A stretch of 64,000 nt of DNA from Actinomycetes bacterium (GTDB lineage Bacteria > Actinomycetota > Acidimicrobiia > Acidimicrobiales > RAAP-2). The stretch is taken from the NCBI GenBank assembly GCA_021831035.1, contig JAKBNL010000015.1:1-64000 (forward strand), in the 5' to 3' direction. Below, in pieces: positions 63,322-64,000 of this stretch (positions are counted from its first letter, which is position 1; each line of letters opens with the position of its first letter). Both the position numbers and the translations under genes were made by a program. The notes under the pieces were generated by a model. That model saw nothing but the letters and a program-made list of their open reading frames with translations, did no database searches and was not told the DNA's origin.

Positions 63322-64000
63322 CGACGGCCGCCGAGCGGAGCGCGGCGATCGACGCGGCCGGTTACAACGTCTTCGGCCTGCACTCGAGCGACGTGCTCAT
63401 CGACCTGCTCACCGACTCCGGGACCGGGGCCATGTCGCGCGACCAGTGGGCGGCGATCCAGCACGGCGACGAGAGCTACGCCGGCTCGCCCAGCTGGTAC
63501 ACGTTCGAGGCCGCCGTGAAGGAGCTCTTCCCCTTTCGTCACGTCATCCCCACCCACCAGGGCCGGGCGGCCGAGAAGATCGTCTTCTCGGTGCTCGCCG
63601 GGCCCGGGAAGGTCGTGCTCAACAACACCCACTTCGACACGACCCGGGCCAACGTCGAGGCCACCGGTGCCGAGGCGGTCGACCTCGTCATCCCCGAGGG
63701 GCGTGACCCCGCGGCCGAGCACCCCTTCAAGGGCAACATGGACCTGGTGGCCCTGGAGCGCGTGCTCGAGGAGCGTCGAGGCGACGTGCCGGTGGTCTTC
63801 CTCACGATCACCAACAACTCCGGTGGCGGTCAACCGGTGTCGCTCGAGAACATCCGCGCGACGAGCGCGCTGTGCCACCGCTTCGGCGTCCCGCTCTTCC
63901 TCGACGCCTGCCGGTTCGCCGAGAACGCCTGGTTCATCCACGAGCGCGAGCCCGGCCAGGGGGACCGCCCGGTCGCCGACATCGTGCGCGAGATGGCCTC
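63255..64000 (+). CDS. Tryptophanase / tyrosine phenol-lyase family protein (partial, runs off window)
   Basis: The first 248 residues of a PLP-dependent beta-eliminating lyase. Family blocks: FRIHSVEPLRMTTAAERSAAI near 12, FPFRHVIPTHQGRAAEKIVF near 95, NNTHFDTTRANVEATGA near 120, LTITNNSGGGQPVSLENIRA near 185 and LFLDACRFAENAWFIHERE near 215. It cleaves an amino acid such as tryptophan or tyrosine to pyruvate and ammonia; which one cannot be told without the missing C terminus. GTG 63255 has TACAGT (63244-63249) five bases upstream. It overlaps the phosphoesterase tail by 67 bases. Confidence 0.9.
   Translation, partial: MDHGYHTIVEPFRIHSVEPLRMTTAAERSAAIDAAGYNVFGLHSSDVLIDLLTDSGTGAMSRDQWAAIQHGDESYAGSPSWYTFEAAVKELFPFRHVIPTHQGRAAEKIVFSVLAGPGKVVLNNTHFDTTRANVEATGAEAVDLVIPEGRDPAAEHPFKGNMDLVALERVLEERRGDVPVVFLTITNNSGGGQPVSLENIRATSALCHRFGVPLFLDACRFAENAWFIHEREPGQGDRPVADIVREMA

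Overview
The window is very GC-rich (by eye above 70 % across the core), uses many GTG starts, and carries genes typical of Actinobacteria: a dnaK-grpE-dnaJ-hspR-clpB operon with an HspR operator, a DevS/DevR-like two-component pair, a Rv1355c/MoeY-like protein, a Rv1086-like cis-prenyltransferase and an EtfD-like Fe-S oxidoreductase. A deep-branching actinobacterium, for example of the Acidimicrobiia, fits best; the genus cannot be fixed from sequence alone. No rRNA, CRISPR array or replication origin is visible.

Layout. 1-2258 is lower-GC DNA: a secreted DUF4232-like protein and a tyrosine integrase that abuts the 3' end of tRNA-Gly(CCC), so it looks like the right end of an integrated element. 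2376-10772 is core: MscS channel, two-gene ABC exporter, dCTP deaminase plus a large Fe-S oxidoreductase, the ammonium transporter/PII pair and phosphoglycerate mutase. 10860-17328 is the HspR-controlled heat-shock operon. 17336-19195 is a small lower-GC insert (PadR regulator, membrane protein, broken secreted protein) flanked by two near-copies of the clpB 3' end. 19283-31186 holds most of de novo purine synthesis: purA-purD-purB-purC-purS-purQ-purL, an opposed PHP phosphoesterase, then purF-purM-pyrE.

31183-40038 holds a serine hydrolase, tRNA-Asp/tRNA-Phe, a VOC protein, a 975-residue fusion (GNAT/FeeM-like, E1-like and nitroreductase domains) and a c-di-GMP operon (GAF-GGDEF-EAL, GGDEF, and a 201-residue unknown). 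40257-54290 is accessory: OsmC, two MFS/MarR pairs, secreted proteins, a DUF2156 protein, divergent DevS/DevR-like genes, a divergent thymidylate-synthase-like protein, a lipoprotein and an amidase. 54511-64000 has a TMEM175-type channel, DinB-like protein, cis-prenyltransferase, dienelactone hydrolase, membrane pair, GNAT, SDR, radical SAM/SPASM protein, PNPOx-like protein, phosphoesterase and a tryptophanase/tyrosine phenol-lyase cut by the window end.

Two patterns run through the window. At least 18 genes have a TANNNT-type -10 hexamer 5-9 nt before the start codon, usually with no ribosome binding site, so leaderless mRNAs look common. Six convergent gene pairs share one CTAG tetramer as both stop codons.
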